In this document: piece after piece, positions 1 to 8,132 of the stretch | How the letters are laid out: each line of letters begins with the position of its first letter | How positions within the stretch are numbered: the stretch's first letter is position 1 | DNA from: Litorihabitans aurantiacus | GTDB taxonomy: Bacteria > Actinomycetota > Actinomycetes > Actinomycetales > Beutenbergiaceae | DNA length: 64,000 bases | NCBI RefSeq assembly: GCF_030161595.1 | Contig: NZ_BSUM01000001.1 | Coordinates: 682,001 to 746,000, forward strand | Direction: 5' to 3' | Notes under the pieces: model-generated | Databases searched by the model: none | Told to the model about the DNA's origin: nothing | The model's input: the letters and a program-made list of their open reading frames with translations, nothing else | Made by a program: the position numbers and the translations under genes

Positions 1-75
1 TGAGCGAACGGCCGGGTGACGAACCGCCCCGGTGATGAGACGCGGGTCGGCGAGGCCTGCTGCGACACTGGTCCC

Positions 76-531
76 GTGCGCCTCTACGTCCCCGCCACCC
101 TCGGCGACCTCGCCCGCCCCGAGCTCGGCCCGCGTCCGGCCTGCGCCGTCACCCCGGCGCTGCGCGCCGCGCTGCCGGAGGAGGACGAGGAGGGCCTCGA
201 GCTGTCGGCCTTCCTGTCGGCGACCGACCTGGCCGTCCTGCGCCTGGCCGACGCCCCGGGTGAGCCCCGGCGTCGGGTCGTCGTCGCTCTCGAGGTCTCC
301 GACGTCGCGTTCGCGCCGGTCCCCGCCGACCTGGCGGACCTCGCGGCCGTCGTCGGCGTCGTCCCGGCCGTGCCGTGGGCCTGCGTCGTCAGCCTGCACC
401 TGGACGAGCCCGAGGCGGCGGACGCCGTCGCGGCGGCGCTGGCGGACGACGACGCGTTCGACGCCCTCGGTGAGATCGACCTGCTCTGGTTCGACCCGAG
501 CGAGCGGGCCCACCTCGTCACCGGCGCCTGA
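76..531 (+). CDS. DUF6912-type conserved actinobacterial protein
   Basis: This is a 151-residue soluble protein that starts VRLYVPATLGDL, the hallmark opening of the small actinobacterial family I recognise as DUF6912. I chose the GTG at 76 because the reading frame is open further upstream but the family consistently begins at this motif. The function is unknown. The C-terminal third is acidic and alanine-rich and ends near a short DLLWFDPSE stretch. There are no membrane segments and no recognisable catalytic motif. It is convergent with hisN, with a 39-bp gap between the stop codons. The family assignment rests on the N-terminal motif and size only. Confidence 0.75.
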   Translation: MRLYVPATLGDLARPELGPRPACAVTPALRAALPEEDEEGLELSAFLSATDLAVLRLADAPGEPRRRVVVALEVSDVAFAPVPADLADLAAVVGVVPAVPWACVVSLHLDEPEAADAVAAALADDDAFDALGEIDLLWFDPSERAHLVTGA

Positions 532-570
532 CGGCGGAGGACCGGCGCGGGCGCCGCGGCAGCCGGCGGC

Positions 571-1380
571 TCAGCGCCCCAGGGCCGACAGCAGCTGCGG
601 GTGCAGCACCCCGTTCGTCGCCAGCGCGTCGCCGTCCCACGGGCCCGGGCGCCCCGCGCGCGAGGTGAACGTCCCGCCCGCCTCGGTCACGATCGGGACC
701 AGGGCGGCCATGTCGTACACCTCGAGCTCGGGTTCGACCGCGACGTCGACGCTGCCCTCGGCGACCATCATGTAGGACCAGAAGTCGCCGTACCCGCGCG
801 TGCGCCAGCACCGCGCCAGCACCCCGGTGAAGCGCTCGAGCTCGCCGCGCTGGGCCCAGCCGTCCAGGCTCGCGTACGACAGCGACGCGTCGTCGAGGTC
901 GGCGACGCCGGAGACGGCCAGGCGCCGCGCGGGCGCACCGGCGACCACGACGTGCGCGCCGGCGCCGGTCGCCGCGTACCACCGCCGCTGCAGGGCCGGC
1001 GCGCTGACGACGCCGACGCGCATCTCCCCGTCCACGGCCAACCCGATGAGGCTCGCCCAGACGGGGACGCCGCGCACGAAGTTCTTGGTGCCGTCGATCG
1101 GGTCGATGATCCACTGCCGCCCCGTCGGCGCGACGGTCCCGCCGAACTCCTCGCCGAGCACGGCGTCGTCCGGCCGCTGCTCCGCGACGATCGCCCGCGC
1201 CGTCCGCTCGGCGGCCAGGTCGGCGTCGGACACGGGGGAGGTGTCGGGCTTGGCGTCCACCTTCAGGTCGAGGGCGCCGAAGCGGGGCAGCGTGACGGCG
1301 TCGAGCGCGTCGGCGATCGCGAGCGCGAGCGCGAGGTCGTCGGCGAGGTCGGAGCCTGCGGCCGTGGCGTCACTGGTCAT
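571..1380 (-). CDS. hisN: Histidinol-phosphatase, inositol-monophosphatase family
   Basis: This 269-residue protein belongs to the Mg-dependent inositol monophosphatase superfamily. Actinobacteria use a member of it, HisN, to dephosphorylate histidinol phosphate in histidine biosynthesis. Visible motifs are the metal-binding GEEFG (about residue 98), the DPIDGTKNF signature (about 118-126) and a C-terminal segment DGDALATNG near residue 250. The length and a start of MTSDATAAGSDLADDL fit actinobacterial HisN. It lies 9 bp downstream of rsgA, so it is probably the last gene of an aroA-rsgA-hisN transcript. A generic inositol or sugar monophosphatase role cannot be excluded from motifs alone. 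Confidence 0.82.
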   Translation of the reverse strand: MTSDATAAGSDLADDLALALAIADALDAVTLPRFGALDLKVDAKPDTSPVSDADLAAERTARAIVAEQRPDDAVLGEEFGGTVAPTGRQWIIDPIDGTKNFVRGVPVWASLIGLAVDGEMRVGVVSAPALQRRWYAATGAGAHVVVAGAPARRLAVSGVADLDDASLSYASLDGWAQRGELERFTGVLARCWRTRGYGDFWSYMMVAEGSVDVAVEPELEVYDMAALVPIVTEAGGTFTSRAGRPGPWDGDALATNGVLHPQLLSALGR

Positions 1381-1389
1381 CGAGGGTCC

Positions 1390-2427
1390 TCACGGGGTCG
1401 AGGTCGGGTAGGCGTCGGGGTCGGGACGGCGCGAGGCCAGGACCCGGCGCAGCGACTCCACGCGCGCCGCCTCGCGCGCGTCGGAGCCGGGGCGCGCGAG
1501 CCACGCGTCGAGCGCGCACCCGGGGGCGCGCTCGAGGTGCGTGCAGCGCGGCGGGCAGGCGGTGACGACCTCGGCGAGGTCGGCGAACGCGGCGACGACG
1601 TCGTCGTCGTCCACGTGCCCGAGGCCGAACGAGCGCACGCCGGGGGTGTCGATGACCCATCCGCCGTCGGGCAGCGCGAGCGCGACCGCGGTGGTGGAGG
1701 TGTGCCGGCCGCGGCCGGTGACGGCGTTCACGTGGCCGACGGCGCGCGAGGCGGTGGGGACCAGGGCGTTGACGAGGGTCGACTTCCCGACGCCGGAGTG
1801 GCCGACCAGCACCGAGGTGCGCCCCCGCAGGCGCTCCGCGACCTCGGGCGCCCCGAGGATCACGCTGCGGTCGACGGCGTCGCGGTGGGTGACGACCGCG
1901 GGCACGTCGAGCGGGGTGTAGTGCTCCAGGAACGGCGCGGGGTCGGCGAGGTCCGCCTTGGTCAGGCACAGCAGCGCGTCCATCCCGGCCTCGAACGCGG
2001 CCACGAGGCAGCGGTCGACCATGCGCGTGCGGGGTTCGGGGTCGGCCAGCGCGGTCACGACGACGAGCTGGTCGGCGTTCGCGACGAGCGCCCGCTCGAT
2101 GCCGCCGACGTCCTCCGAGGACCGGCGCAGCAGCGTGCGCCGCTCCTGCACCCGCACGATGCGGGCGAGCGACCCGTCGCGACCCGTCAGGTCACCGACG
2201 ACGGCGACCTCGTCGCCCACGACGACACCGCCACGGCCCAGCTCGCGCGCGGCGACGGCCGTGACCGCCCGGTCACCCACGAGGACGTCGTAGCGTCCGC
2301 GCGTCACCGCCGTCACGAGACCCGCAACCGCGTCGGCGTGCGAGGGACGCTGCTTGGTGCGCGGACGGCTCCCGCGGCGGCCGGGTCGCACCCGGACGTC
2401 GGACTCGTCCCAGTCGCGCGCCCTCAC
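1390..2427 (-). CDS. rsgA: Ribosome small-subunit-dependent GTPase A
   Basis: RsgA is a circularly permuted GTPase that acts in late maturation of the 30S ribosomal subunit. The 345-residue protein shows the permuted motif order: G4 as TKAD, then the P-loop GHSGVGKS, then G3 as DTPG. A C-terminal zinc knuckle follows, with CPPRC, a histidine (THLE) and a further cysteine. An N-terminal OB-fold-like region precedes them. The GTG at 2427 is the likely start because it gives the usual VRARDWDESDVRVRPG opening and overlaps the aroA stop codon as GTGA. Translational coupling to aroA is therefore likely. Confidence 0.93.
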   Translation of the reverse strand: MRARDWDESDVRVRPGRRGSRPRTKQRPSHADAVAGLVTAVTRGRYDVLVGDRAVTAVAARELGRGGVVVGDEVAVVGDLTGRDGSLARIVRVQERRTLLRRSSEDVGGIERALVANADQLVVVTALADPEPRTRMVDRCLVAAFEAGMDALLCLTKADLADPAPFLEHYTPLDVPAVVTHRDAVDRSVILGAPEVAERLRGRTSVLVGHSGVGKSTLVNALVPTASRAVGHVNAVTGRGRHTSTTAVALALPDGGWVIDTPGVRSFGLGHVDDDDVVAAFADLAEVVTACPPRCTHLERAPGCALDAWLARPGSDAREAARVESLRRVLASRRPDPDAYPTSTP

Positions 2428-3725
2428 GCAGTCGGCGTCCCGCCGGGGGCGAGCATCCGGCGCCACATGCCGGGGAAGTCGGGCAGCGTCTTGGCGGTGG
2501 TGGCGACGTCGAGCACCTCGACCCCCGCGACGGCGAGCCCGACGACGGCGCCGAAGGTCGCCATCCGGTGGTCGTGGTAGGTCTCGACGACGGCGCCGTG
2601 CAGGGGCGCCGGGTCGATGGCGAGGCCGTCCGGGAGCTCGTGGGCGGACCCGCCCAGGCGGGTGATCTCGGTGACGAGGGCGGCCAGGCGGTCGGTCTCG
2701 TGGCCCCGCAGGTGACCGATGCCGCGCAGCCGCGTCGGGGAGTCGGCCAGGACGGCGAGCGCGGCCAGCGTGGGCGCGAGCTCCCCGGCGCGGGAGAGGT
2801 CGAGGTCGAGGCCGCGCAGCGTCCCCGTCCCGGTGACGGCGAGGGTGTCCCCGTCGAGGACGACGCGCGCGCCCATCGCCGTCAGGATGTCGCGCAGGTC
2901 GTCACCCGGCTGCGTGGTGGTGGCGGGCCACCGCGGGACGCGCACCGTCCCGCCGGCGGCGAGCGCCGCGGCCAGGAACGGTCCGGCGTTGGACAGGTCC
3001 GGCTCGACGACGACGCGCCCGCCGGCGACCATTCCGGGTTCGACGCGCCAGCGCCCGTGGCCGAGCTCGCGAGCCTCGACACCGCGCTCGCGCAGGACCG
3101 CCAGCGTCATGTCGATGTGCGGCTGGCTGGGCAGCGTGTCGCCGACGTGCGTGAGGGTGAGCCCGTTCCGCATCCGCGGGGCGACGAGCAGGAGCGCCGA
3201 GACGAACTGGCTCGAGCTCGAGGCGTCGATCTCGATCTCGCCGCCCTCGAGGCCGCCGGTGCCGTGCACGGTGAGGGGGAAGGCGTCGGTGGGCTCGCCG
3301 TCGTGCGTCACGGCGACGCCGAGGGCGCCGAGCGCGCGTGTCACGGCCGCCATGGGGCGCTCGCGGGCACGCGCGTCGCCGTCGAGGTGGACGTCGCCGT
3401 CGGCCAGGGCGGCGAGCGGGGGCACGAACCGCATGACGGTGCCCGCGAGACCGACGTCGATCGTCCCGCCGCCCGTGATCGTGGCGGCGGGGGTGACGTG
3501 GACGTCGCCGCCGGGCTCGACGGCGACGCCCGCGCCCAGCGCACGGATCGCCTCGATCATGAGCGCGCTGTCACGTGAGTGCAGCGGTGCCACGAGGTGC
3601 GTGGGCTCCGCCGCGATCGCGGCGAGGAGCAGGTAGCGGTTCGTCAGCGACTTCGACCCCGGGACCTCGACGGTCGCGTCGAGCGGCGTGGTGGCGTGCG
3701 GGGCTGCCCAGGACGGTGCGGTCAC
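2424..3725 (-). CDS. aroA: 3-phosphoshikimate 1-carboxyvinyltransferase (EPSP synthase)
   Basis: AroA transfers enolpyruvyl from PEP to shikimate-3-phosphate, the sixth step of the shikimate pathway. The 433-residue protein carries the substrate-binding PGSKSLTNR motif near residue 24, a GNAGTxxR-like GLAGTVMRF, and the late HDHRMA-type motif YHDHRMAT near residue 400. The frame continues upstream as arginine-rich junk, so the GTG at 3725 is chosen. It gives a normal N-terminus and sits 7 nt after a TACCCT -10 box, suggesting a leaderless message. The stop codon overlaps the rsgA start. Confidence 0.95.
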   Translation of the reverse strand: MTAPSWAAPHATTPLDATVEVPGSKSLTNRYLLLAAIAAEPTHLVAPLHSRDSALMIEAIRALGAGVAVEPGGDVHVTPAATITGGGTIDVGLAGTVMRFVPPLAALADGDVHLDGDARARERPMAAVTRALGALGVAVTHDGEPTDAFPLTVHGTGGLEGGEIEIDASSSSQFVSALLLVAPRMRNGLTLTHVGDTLPSQPHIDMTLAVLRERGVEARELGHGRWRVEPGMVAGGRVVVEPDLSNAGPFLAAALAAGGTVRVPRWPATTTQPGDDLRDILTAMGARVVLDGDTLAVTGTGTLRGLDLDLSRAGELAPTLAALAVLADSPTRLRGIGHLRGHETDRLAALVTEITRLGGSAHELPDGLAIDPAPLHGAVVETYHDHRMATFGAVVGLAVAGVEVLDVATTAKTLPDFPGMWRRMLAPGGTPTA

Positions 3726-3732
3726 GCCTGCC

Positions 3733-3738
3733 AGGGTA
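3733..3738 (-). promoter_or_regulatory. Putative -10 box of aroA (leaderless)
   Basis: On the minus strand TACCCT lies 7 nt before the aroA GTG. This is the spacing expected when transcription begins at or next to the start codon. No strong -35 element is visible. The call rests on the pattern recurring at several other genes in this window. Confidence 0.45.
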
Positions 3739-3787
3739 GTGGAGCGGAGTCGACGGGCGGAGCGCAGGGCGGCGCCCCGCGCGGGAC

Positions 3788-4363
3788 TCAGACGCGGTCG
3801 GTGACCTCGTGCAGGGCCAACTTCGCCTTGTCGGGGACGCGCGCGGCGGCCTGCTTCGCGGCGACCTTGGCCACCTTGGCCGTGCGGCGCGCGTGCCTGG
3901 CGTGCGTCGTGGCTTTCTTCGCCGTGGTCGTGCGGGCGGCGTCGAGGCGCCAGCCGAGCGAGGGCTTGCCGGCCGTGTCCGCCGCGGCCAGGAGCAGACC
4001 GCCGAGGACCGCGCCGTCGCGCACGAGGCCGGCGACGTGCTCGCGCCGCGTCTCGCCCTTCGTCTCCCAGAAGGGGTGCGCCGCGGCGAGGGTCGGCACG
4101 TGCAGGACGGTCAGGACGGTCGCCGCCGCGCGCGGTGCGACACCGAGGCCCAGGAGCACGCCGGCGACGATCTTCGTCGCGCCGGCGGCGCGGACGACGA
4201 CGTCGGCGCTCAGCGGCACGGGGGCCCGCTCGGCCAGCACGGTCAGCTGCTTGCGCGCCCCGGGGAGGTGCTCGATCTCCTGCGCGGGGTGGCGCAGCGC
4301 GCGCCAGCCGTCGGCGACGAAGACGGACGCCAGCAGGGGTCGGGCCACACGACGAATCAGCAT
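3788..4363 (-). CDS. DoxX family membrane protein
   Basis: This 191-residue protein resembles the DoxX/SURF4-like family of small four-helix membrane proteins. In mycobacteria such proteins have been linked to redox and thiol homeostasis. Hydrophobic segments occur near residues 50-75, 80-100 and 115-132, and the opening [19 protein letters not shown] is characteristic. The last 60 residues are an unusual basic tail rich in Ala, Lys, Arg and His with no membrane segment. It is divergent from sigR across a 227-bp spacer. A link to the SigR thiol-stress regulon is only suggested by position. Confidence 0.8.
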   Translation of the reverse strand: MLIRRVARPLLASVFVADGWRALRHPAQEIEHLPGARKQLTVLAERAPVPLSADVVVRAAGATKIVAGVLLGLGVAPRAAATVLTVLHVPTLAAAHPFWETKGETRREHVAGLVRDGAVLGGLLLAAADTAGKPSLGWRLDAARTTTAKKATTHARHARRTAKVAKVAAKQAAARVPDKAKLALHEVTDRV

Positions 4364-4453
4364 GGATCATGCCTACCGCAGACCGGCGTCAAAGGCGAGC
4401 GTCCTGCCACCCCGGCGGGACGCGGCGGCGGGGGCGCCCGGGGTGCGGTCGGG

Positions 4454-4479
4454 GGAATGCACGTCGGGGCGGCCGCGTT
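4454..4479 (+). promoter_or_regulatory. SigR/SigH-type promoter of sigR
   Basis: GGAAT (4454-4458) is followed by exactly 18 nt and then GTT (4477-4479). This matches the GGAAT-N18-GTT consensus recognised by the SigR/SigH family of thiol-oxidation sigma factors. It lies about 110 bp upstream of sigR on the same strand. SigR genes in other actinobacteria are transcribed from such a promoter by their own product. Autoregulation here is inferred from the motif. Confidence 0.75.
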
Positions 4480-4579
4480 GGCCCGGGTGTGAGACAGACG
4501 ACCGACGCCCCCTCGACGGCGGCGACCCGTGCCGGTGCGCCGGCCGGATCGGACGGCCGCGCGCTCGACGTCGCCGCCG

Positions 4580-4585
4580 TAGGCT
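4580..4585 (+). promoter_or_regulatory. Putative housekeeping -10 box of sigR
   Basis: TAGGCT ends 5 nt before the ATG at 4591. It could drive a second, leaderless transcript from the housekeeping sigma factor in addition to the upstream SigR-type promoter. No convincing -35 is present. Confidence 0.35.
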
Positions 4586-4590
4586 GGTGG

Positions 4591-5331
4591 ATGATGAACG
4601 CCTCCTCGCACGACCCCGGCAGCGTCCCCGCCGCGAACACCGACGAGCCCGCGACCAACGGCCCCGTCGCCGGCGGTGCGCCGTCGGCCGAGGTCACGAG
4701 GCGGCCGGTCGTGCCCGACGTCGCCGTCGAGGACGCCGCCGAGCCGGACGTGCGCGAGAGCGAGACCGACGCGGAGCGCACGCTGCGTTTCGAGACGGAT
4801 GCGCTGCCGCACCTCGACCAGCTCTACAGCGCCGCGATGCGGATGACGCGCAACCCCGCCGACGCCGAGGATCTCGTGCAGGAGGCGTTCGCGAAGGCGT
4901 ACGGCTCGTTCCACCAGTTCCGCCCCGGCACGAATCTGAAGGCGTGGCTGTACCGCATCCTGACGAACACCTACATCAACTCCTACCGCAAGAAGCAGCG
5001 CGAGCCGCTGCAGTCGGACGCCGACGGCGTGGAGGACTGGGAGATCGCGCGCGCAGCCTCCCACACCGGGACCGGCCTGCGCTCGGCGGAGGTCGAGGCG
5101 CTGGACCGCCTCGGTGACTCGGTGGTGCGCGACGCCCTGGCCCAGCTCTCGGACGACTTCCGCCTCGTGGTCTACCTGGCCGACGTCGAGGGCTTCGCCT
5201 ACAAGGAGATCGCCGAGATCATGGGCACCCCCATCGGCACGGTGATGTCTCGGCTGCACCGCGGTCGCGGTCAGCTGCGCACGCTGCTCGCCGACCACGC
5301 GCGCGACCTCGGGATGAAGGTGGGATCGTGA
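4591..5331 (+). CDS. sigR: ECF RNA polymerase sigma factor, SigR/SigH family
   Basis: This 246-residue group-4 sigma factor should direct the disulfide and thiol stress response. Region 2 is visible around residues 85-150, from [20 protein letters not shown] through the promoter-melting part ending YRKKQREP. Region 4 with its helix-turn-helix ([20 protein letters not shown]) is at about residues 205-235. The first 65 residues are an acidic, low-complexity extension, so one of several internal methionines could also be used. The gene overlaps rsrA by GTGA, which is the standard sigma/anti-sigma arrangement. A SigR-type promoter lies upstream. Confidence 0.92.
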   Translation: MMNASSHDPGSVPAANTDEPATNGPVAGGAPSAEVTRRPVVPDVAVEDAAEPDVRESETDAERTLRFETDALPHLDQLYSAAMRMTRNPADAEDLVQEAFAKAYGSFHQFRPGTNLKAWLYRILTNTYINSYRKKQREPLQSDADGVEDWEIARAASHTGTGLRSAEVEALDRLGDSVVRDALAQLSDDFRLVVYLADVEGFAYKEIAEIMGTPIGTVMSRLHRGRGQLRTLLADHARDLGMKVGS

Positions 5332-5606
5332 CTTGGCAGCCAGGACGAGGGCCGTCTGAAGACCCGGCGATCAGCGCCCAGTGCCGGGAGGCGCTGGACC
5401 ACCTGGCCGAGCTCCTGGACCACGCGATGGCGGAGCCCGACGCCGAGGTCGTGCGGGCGCACATCGAGACGTGCGAGCCGTGCCTCGAGGCCGCCGACGT
5501 CGAGGAGCACGTCCGCCTGCTCGTGCGACGGGCGTGCCTGTCCAAGGCTCCCGACGAGCTCCGACTCCGGATCGTCAGCCAGCTCACGGTGCGCCGCATC
5601 GGCTGA
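5328..5606 (+). CDS. rsrA: Mycothiol-system anti-sigma factor RsrA
   Basis: This 92-residue zinc-binding anti-sigma protein should bind SigR under reducing conditions and release it when its cysteines form a disulfide. The defining HxxxCxxC motif is present as HIETCEPC near residue 45. An additional cysteine lies upstream in SAQCREAL and another downstream in RRACLSK. The size is typical. Its GTG start overlaps the sigR stop, so the two are translationally coupled and probably made in matched amounts. Confidence 0.93.
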   Translation: MTWQPGRGPSEDPAISAQCREALDHLAELLDHAMAEPDAEVVRAHIETCEPCLEAADVEEHVRLLVRRACLSKAPDELRLRIVSQLTVRRIG

Positions 5607-5682
5607 GCACCCCGCGGCGGCGGGGGCGCGTCCCAGGTGTGGGACGATGGTCCGTCACCACCGACGTACCCGAGGAGTTCTC

Positions 5683-5757
5683 ATGAGCAAGCGCGGACGC
5701 AAGCGCAAGTCTCGCAAGGGCAGCGCGGCCAACCACGGCAAGCGCCCCAACGCCTGA
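5683..5757 (+). CDS. Ribosomal protein bL37 (24 residues)
   Basis: This very small, highly basic protein begins MSKRGRKRKSRKG and ends NHGKRPNA. It matches the actinobacterial large-subunit protein bL37 seen in mycobacterial ribosome structures. A GAGGAG ribosome-binding site lies 5 nt upstream of the ATG, and a strong hairpin follows. It is easily missed because of its size. Its position just downstream of the sigR-rsrA pair is, as I recall, common in related genomes. Confidence 0.9.
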   Translation: MSKRGRKRKSRKGSAANHGKRPNA

Positions 5758-5784
5758 CAGCGCGACGCAGCACAGCACCACCGG

Positions 5785-5806
5785 ACGGCCACCCTCGGGT
5801 GGCCGT
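5785..5806 (+). terminator. Hairpin terminator after bL37
   Basis: A perfect 10-bp GC-rich inverted repeat (ACGGCCACCC paired with GGGTGGCCGT) lies 28 bp after the bL37 stop. It is followed only by a weak T-containing tract, as is usual in actinobacteria. Confidence 0.7.
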
Positions 5807-5834
5807 TCGTGCGTCCGGGGCGAGACGGGGTCGG

Positions 5835-5840
5835 TACGGT
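5835..5840 (+). promoter_or_regulatory. Putative -10 box of the MDR gene (leaderless)
   Basis: TACGGT ends 6 nt before the ATG at 5847, giving the same leaderless spacing seen at several other genes here. Confidence 0.4.
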
Positions 5841-5846
5841 GGCTCG

Positions 5847-6824
5847 ATGAGAGCCGTCGTGGTCCAGCAGTTCCACCCCACCGACCCGGCCGCGGGTGCC
5901 GCGGCGCTCGACGTCGAACCGCCCCGGCCGCCGGACGGATGGGTCCGGGTGCGCGTCGAGGCCGCCTCGCTGAACCACCACGACGTCTGGTCCCTGCGGG
6001 GGTCGGGCTGCGCGCCGAGCAGCTGCCCCTCGTGCTGGGCACCGACGCCACGGGGCTGCTCGACGACGACTCGCCGGTGATCGTGCACGGCGTCGTGTCG
6101 GACCCGCTCTGGCGCGGTGACGAGACGCTCGACCCCCGCCGCACCCTGCTGTCGGAGAAGCACCCCGGCACGCTCGCGCAGGAGGTCTGGGTGCCGCCGG
6201 GCAACACGGTCCCGCGTCACCCGGATCTCGATCCCGTGCACGCCGCGTGCCTGCCCACGGCCTACCTGACCGCCTACCGGCTGCTGTTCACGGCGGCCGA
6301 CCTGCGGCCGGGTCAGACCGTGCTGATCCAGGGCAGTGGCGGCGGGGTGGCGACGGCGAGCATCCTGCTGGCCCGCGCCGCCGGGCTGCGCGTGTGGGTG
6401 ACGGCGCGTGACGAGGCTCGCGGGGCGGCCGCCGTCGACCTCGGGGCCCACGCCGCCTTCGGCTCGGGCGAGCGTCTGCCGGAGCAGGTGGACGCCGTCG
6501 TCGAGACCGTCGGCGAGGCGACCTGGGCCCACTCGGTGCGCGCGCTGCGCCCGGGGGCGTGATCGCCGTCGCCGGTGCGACGACCGGGGAGCGCCCGACG
6601 CCGACCTCACGCGGACGTTCTTCCGCGGTCTCCGGGTGGTCGGCTCGACCATGGGGACCCGTGACGAGCTCGAGCGGCTGCAGCGCCTGCTGGTGACGAC
6701 CGGGGTGCGGCCGCTCGTGGACCGCGTCGTGGACCCGGCGGGCGTGCCCGACGCGCTGCGCGACCTCGCCGACGGTCGCGTGCGCGGCAAGGTCGTCGTG
6801 ACCGGGTGGTCCGACCGAGGCTGA
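5847..6824 (+). pseudogene. Zinc-type alcohol dehydrogenase/quinone oxidoreductase (MDR), three frame breaks
   Basis: Pieced together, this encodes a roughly 326-residue medium-chain dehydrogenase/reductase. The N-terminal GroES-like part begins MRAVVVQQFHP and includes SLNHHDVWSLRG. The Rossmann part contains the nucleotide-binding QGSGGGVATAS and TARDEARGAAA. The end is RGKVVVTGWSDRG. The frame is broken at GGGGG 5998-6002, GGGGG 6553-6557 and CCC 6594-6596. Adding one base to each run restores a continuous family-like protein. Three breaks could mean a real pseudogene, but the same kind of defect occurs in essential genes nearby, so sequence error is more likely. The substrate is unknown. 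Confidence 0.8.
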
Positions 6825-6825
6825 G

Positions 6826-7437
6826 TCAGACCTCGTCGACGGCCGTGCCGATCCAGCCGGCCCAGTCGTGGTGCAGCACGAGCCACGCCAGCAGGCCGTG
6901 CCCTGCCTGGGCGGGGTGCACGCCGTCGGTCGAGGCGAGGTCCGCCGACCACTGCTCGTGCGTCGCCAGCGGCTGGTAGGTCTCGACGTACGGCACGCGC
7001 CGGCGGTGGCACACGTCCGCGAAGGCCGCCGAGAGCGCCGCCTGCGCCTGGTCGGGCAGGTCGGTGCGCGGGGGCGGCCCGACGACGAACACCGGCAGGT
7101 GCATCGCCTCCGCCTTGTCGAGCACGTTGGCGAGGTTGAGGCGGCTGCGGGCCATCGAGGTCCCCGCCACCAGGTCGTGGGCGCCGAGCGCCAGGACGAG
7201 CGAGGCCTCGCCGCCGCCGCGACGCCGCGCCACCTCGGACTCCCACCGGGCGCTCAGCCCCGTGGTGGTCTCGCCGGCCACCGCGAGCGTGTGCACGAGG
7301 AGGTCCTGCGGCGAGGACCGGGCCACGACCCGTCCGACCCATCCGAGGGCCCGGGGATCGCCGAATCCGGCCACGAGCTCGTCGCCGACGACGAACAGGC
7401 GCCGCACGGTCTGGGTCAGGTCGGCCACGCCCACCAT
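6826..7437 (-). CDS. SGNH/GDSL-family hydrolase
   Basis: This 203-residue protein has the layout of an SGNH esterase or lipase-like hydrolase. Block I appears as FVVGDELVAGFGD, where the nucleophile position of the usual GDS reads GDE. Block III is ALGAHDL in place of the usual GxND, and block V is STDGVHP with the catalytic Asp-x-x-His. The altered block I (Glu for Ser) raises the possibility that the enzyme is inactive or uses different chemistry. There is no signal peptide. Its stop lies 1 bp from that of the convergent MDR gene. Confidence 0.72.
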   Translation of the reverse strand: MVGVADLTQTVRRLFVVGDELVAGFGDPRALGWVGRVVARSSPQDLLVHTLAVAGETTTGLSARWESEVARRRGGGEASLVLALGAHDLVAGTSMARSRLNLANVLDKAEAMHLPVFVVGPPPRTDLPDQAQAALSAAFADVCHRRRVPYVETYQPLATHEQWSADLASTDGVHPAQAGHGLLAWLVLHHDWAGWIGTAVDEV

Positions 7438-7567
7438 CGTGCCACCCGGGTCGCCACCCGCCCGGTCGCACGCGCCGCGCGCACCGAGGCTGGGCGCGCC
7501 GTCGGGCGTCGGGCGAGAGGCGGACGCCAGCCGTGGACGAGTTCCCCGGCCGCGGGGGGCCCGCTGC

Positions 7568-7573
7568 TAGCCT
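7568..7573 (+). promoter_or_regulatory. Possible -10 box of the HSP90 operon
   Basis: TAGCCT lies about 70 bp upstream of the first gene of the YbjN-HSP90 operon. It would give a leader containing the purine-rich ribosome-binding region. No clear -35 is seen. Confidence 0.3.
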
Positions 7574-7643
7574 GCCGAGCGGGTCGCCCGCCCGCGGGGG
7601 CCGGTGCGCGCCGCGCACCCAGGAGGAGCGAGGGAGCACGGAC

Positions 7644-8132
7644 GTGGGATTCTTCACCAAGCCGCAGGACGCCGCATCCGCCGGCGGACTGGCGCCGCTG
7701 ACGACCGACCGCATCAAGGCGACGCTGGACGCGCGCGGGTCGCAGTACGGCGTGGACGACGACGGCGACGTCGGCGGCTACTGGGACGGTCACCTGTTCT
7801 ACTTCTTCCTCCTGGGCCAGAGCTCCGAGTACCTGCAGGTCCGCGGTCGCTGGAACCGGCGCGTCGGCATCGACCAGCTGGACGCCGTCACGCGGCTGGT
7901 GAACACCTGGAACGCCGACAAGCTGTGGCCGAAGGTCTACGTGCGTGCCGAGGACGACCTCGTCGGCGTCTACGCCGAGCACACCGTGGACTACGAGCAC
8001 GGCGTGAGCGACGAGCAGCTCGACCTCCACCTGGCGTGCGCGATCGCGACGTCGGGCCAGGCCTTCGACCAGCTGGACGAGTCCTACCCGAGCGAGGCCG
8101 CGGCGGCCAGGGCGGAGTTCGAGCGCGAGTGA
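7644..8132 (+). CDS. YbjN-domain protein
   Basis: This is a 162-residue protein of the YbjN fold (a tetratricopeptide- or type III chaperone-like alpha/beta domain). Typical features are WDGHLFYFFLLG near residue 50, LQVRGRWNRRVG, the NTWNADKLWPKVYV segment and a C-terminal helix ending in ARAEFERE. The GTG at 7644 is chosen because a GGGAG motif lies 8 nt upstream and the N-terminus VGFFTKPQ is family-like. It is the first gene of a four-gene overlapping operon. YbjN proteins in actinobacteria are often found beside secretion or chaperone genes, but no reaction is known. Confidence 0.82.
   Translation: MGFFTKPQDAASAGGLAPLTTDRIKATLDARGSQYGVDDDGDVGGYWDGHLFYFFLLGQSSEYLQVRGRWNRRVGIDQLDAVTRLVNTWNADKLWPKVYVRAEDDLVGVYAEHTVDYEHGVSDEQLDLHLACAIATSGQAFDQLDESYPSEAAAARAEFERE

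Noticed and set aside
5681-7717. A minus-strand open frame of about 680 codons covering bL37, the MDR gene and the SGNH gene
   Set aside because: It contains no recognisable motif and conflicts with four better-supported genes.
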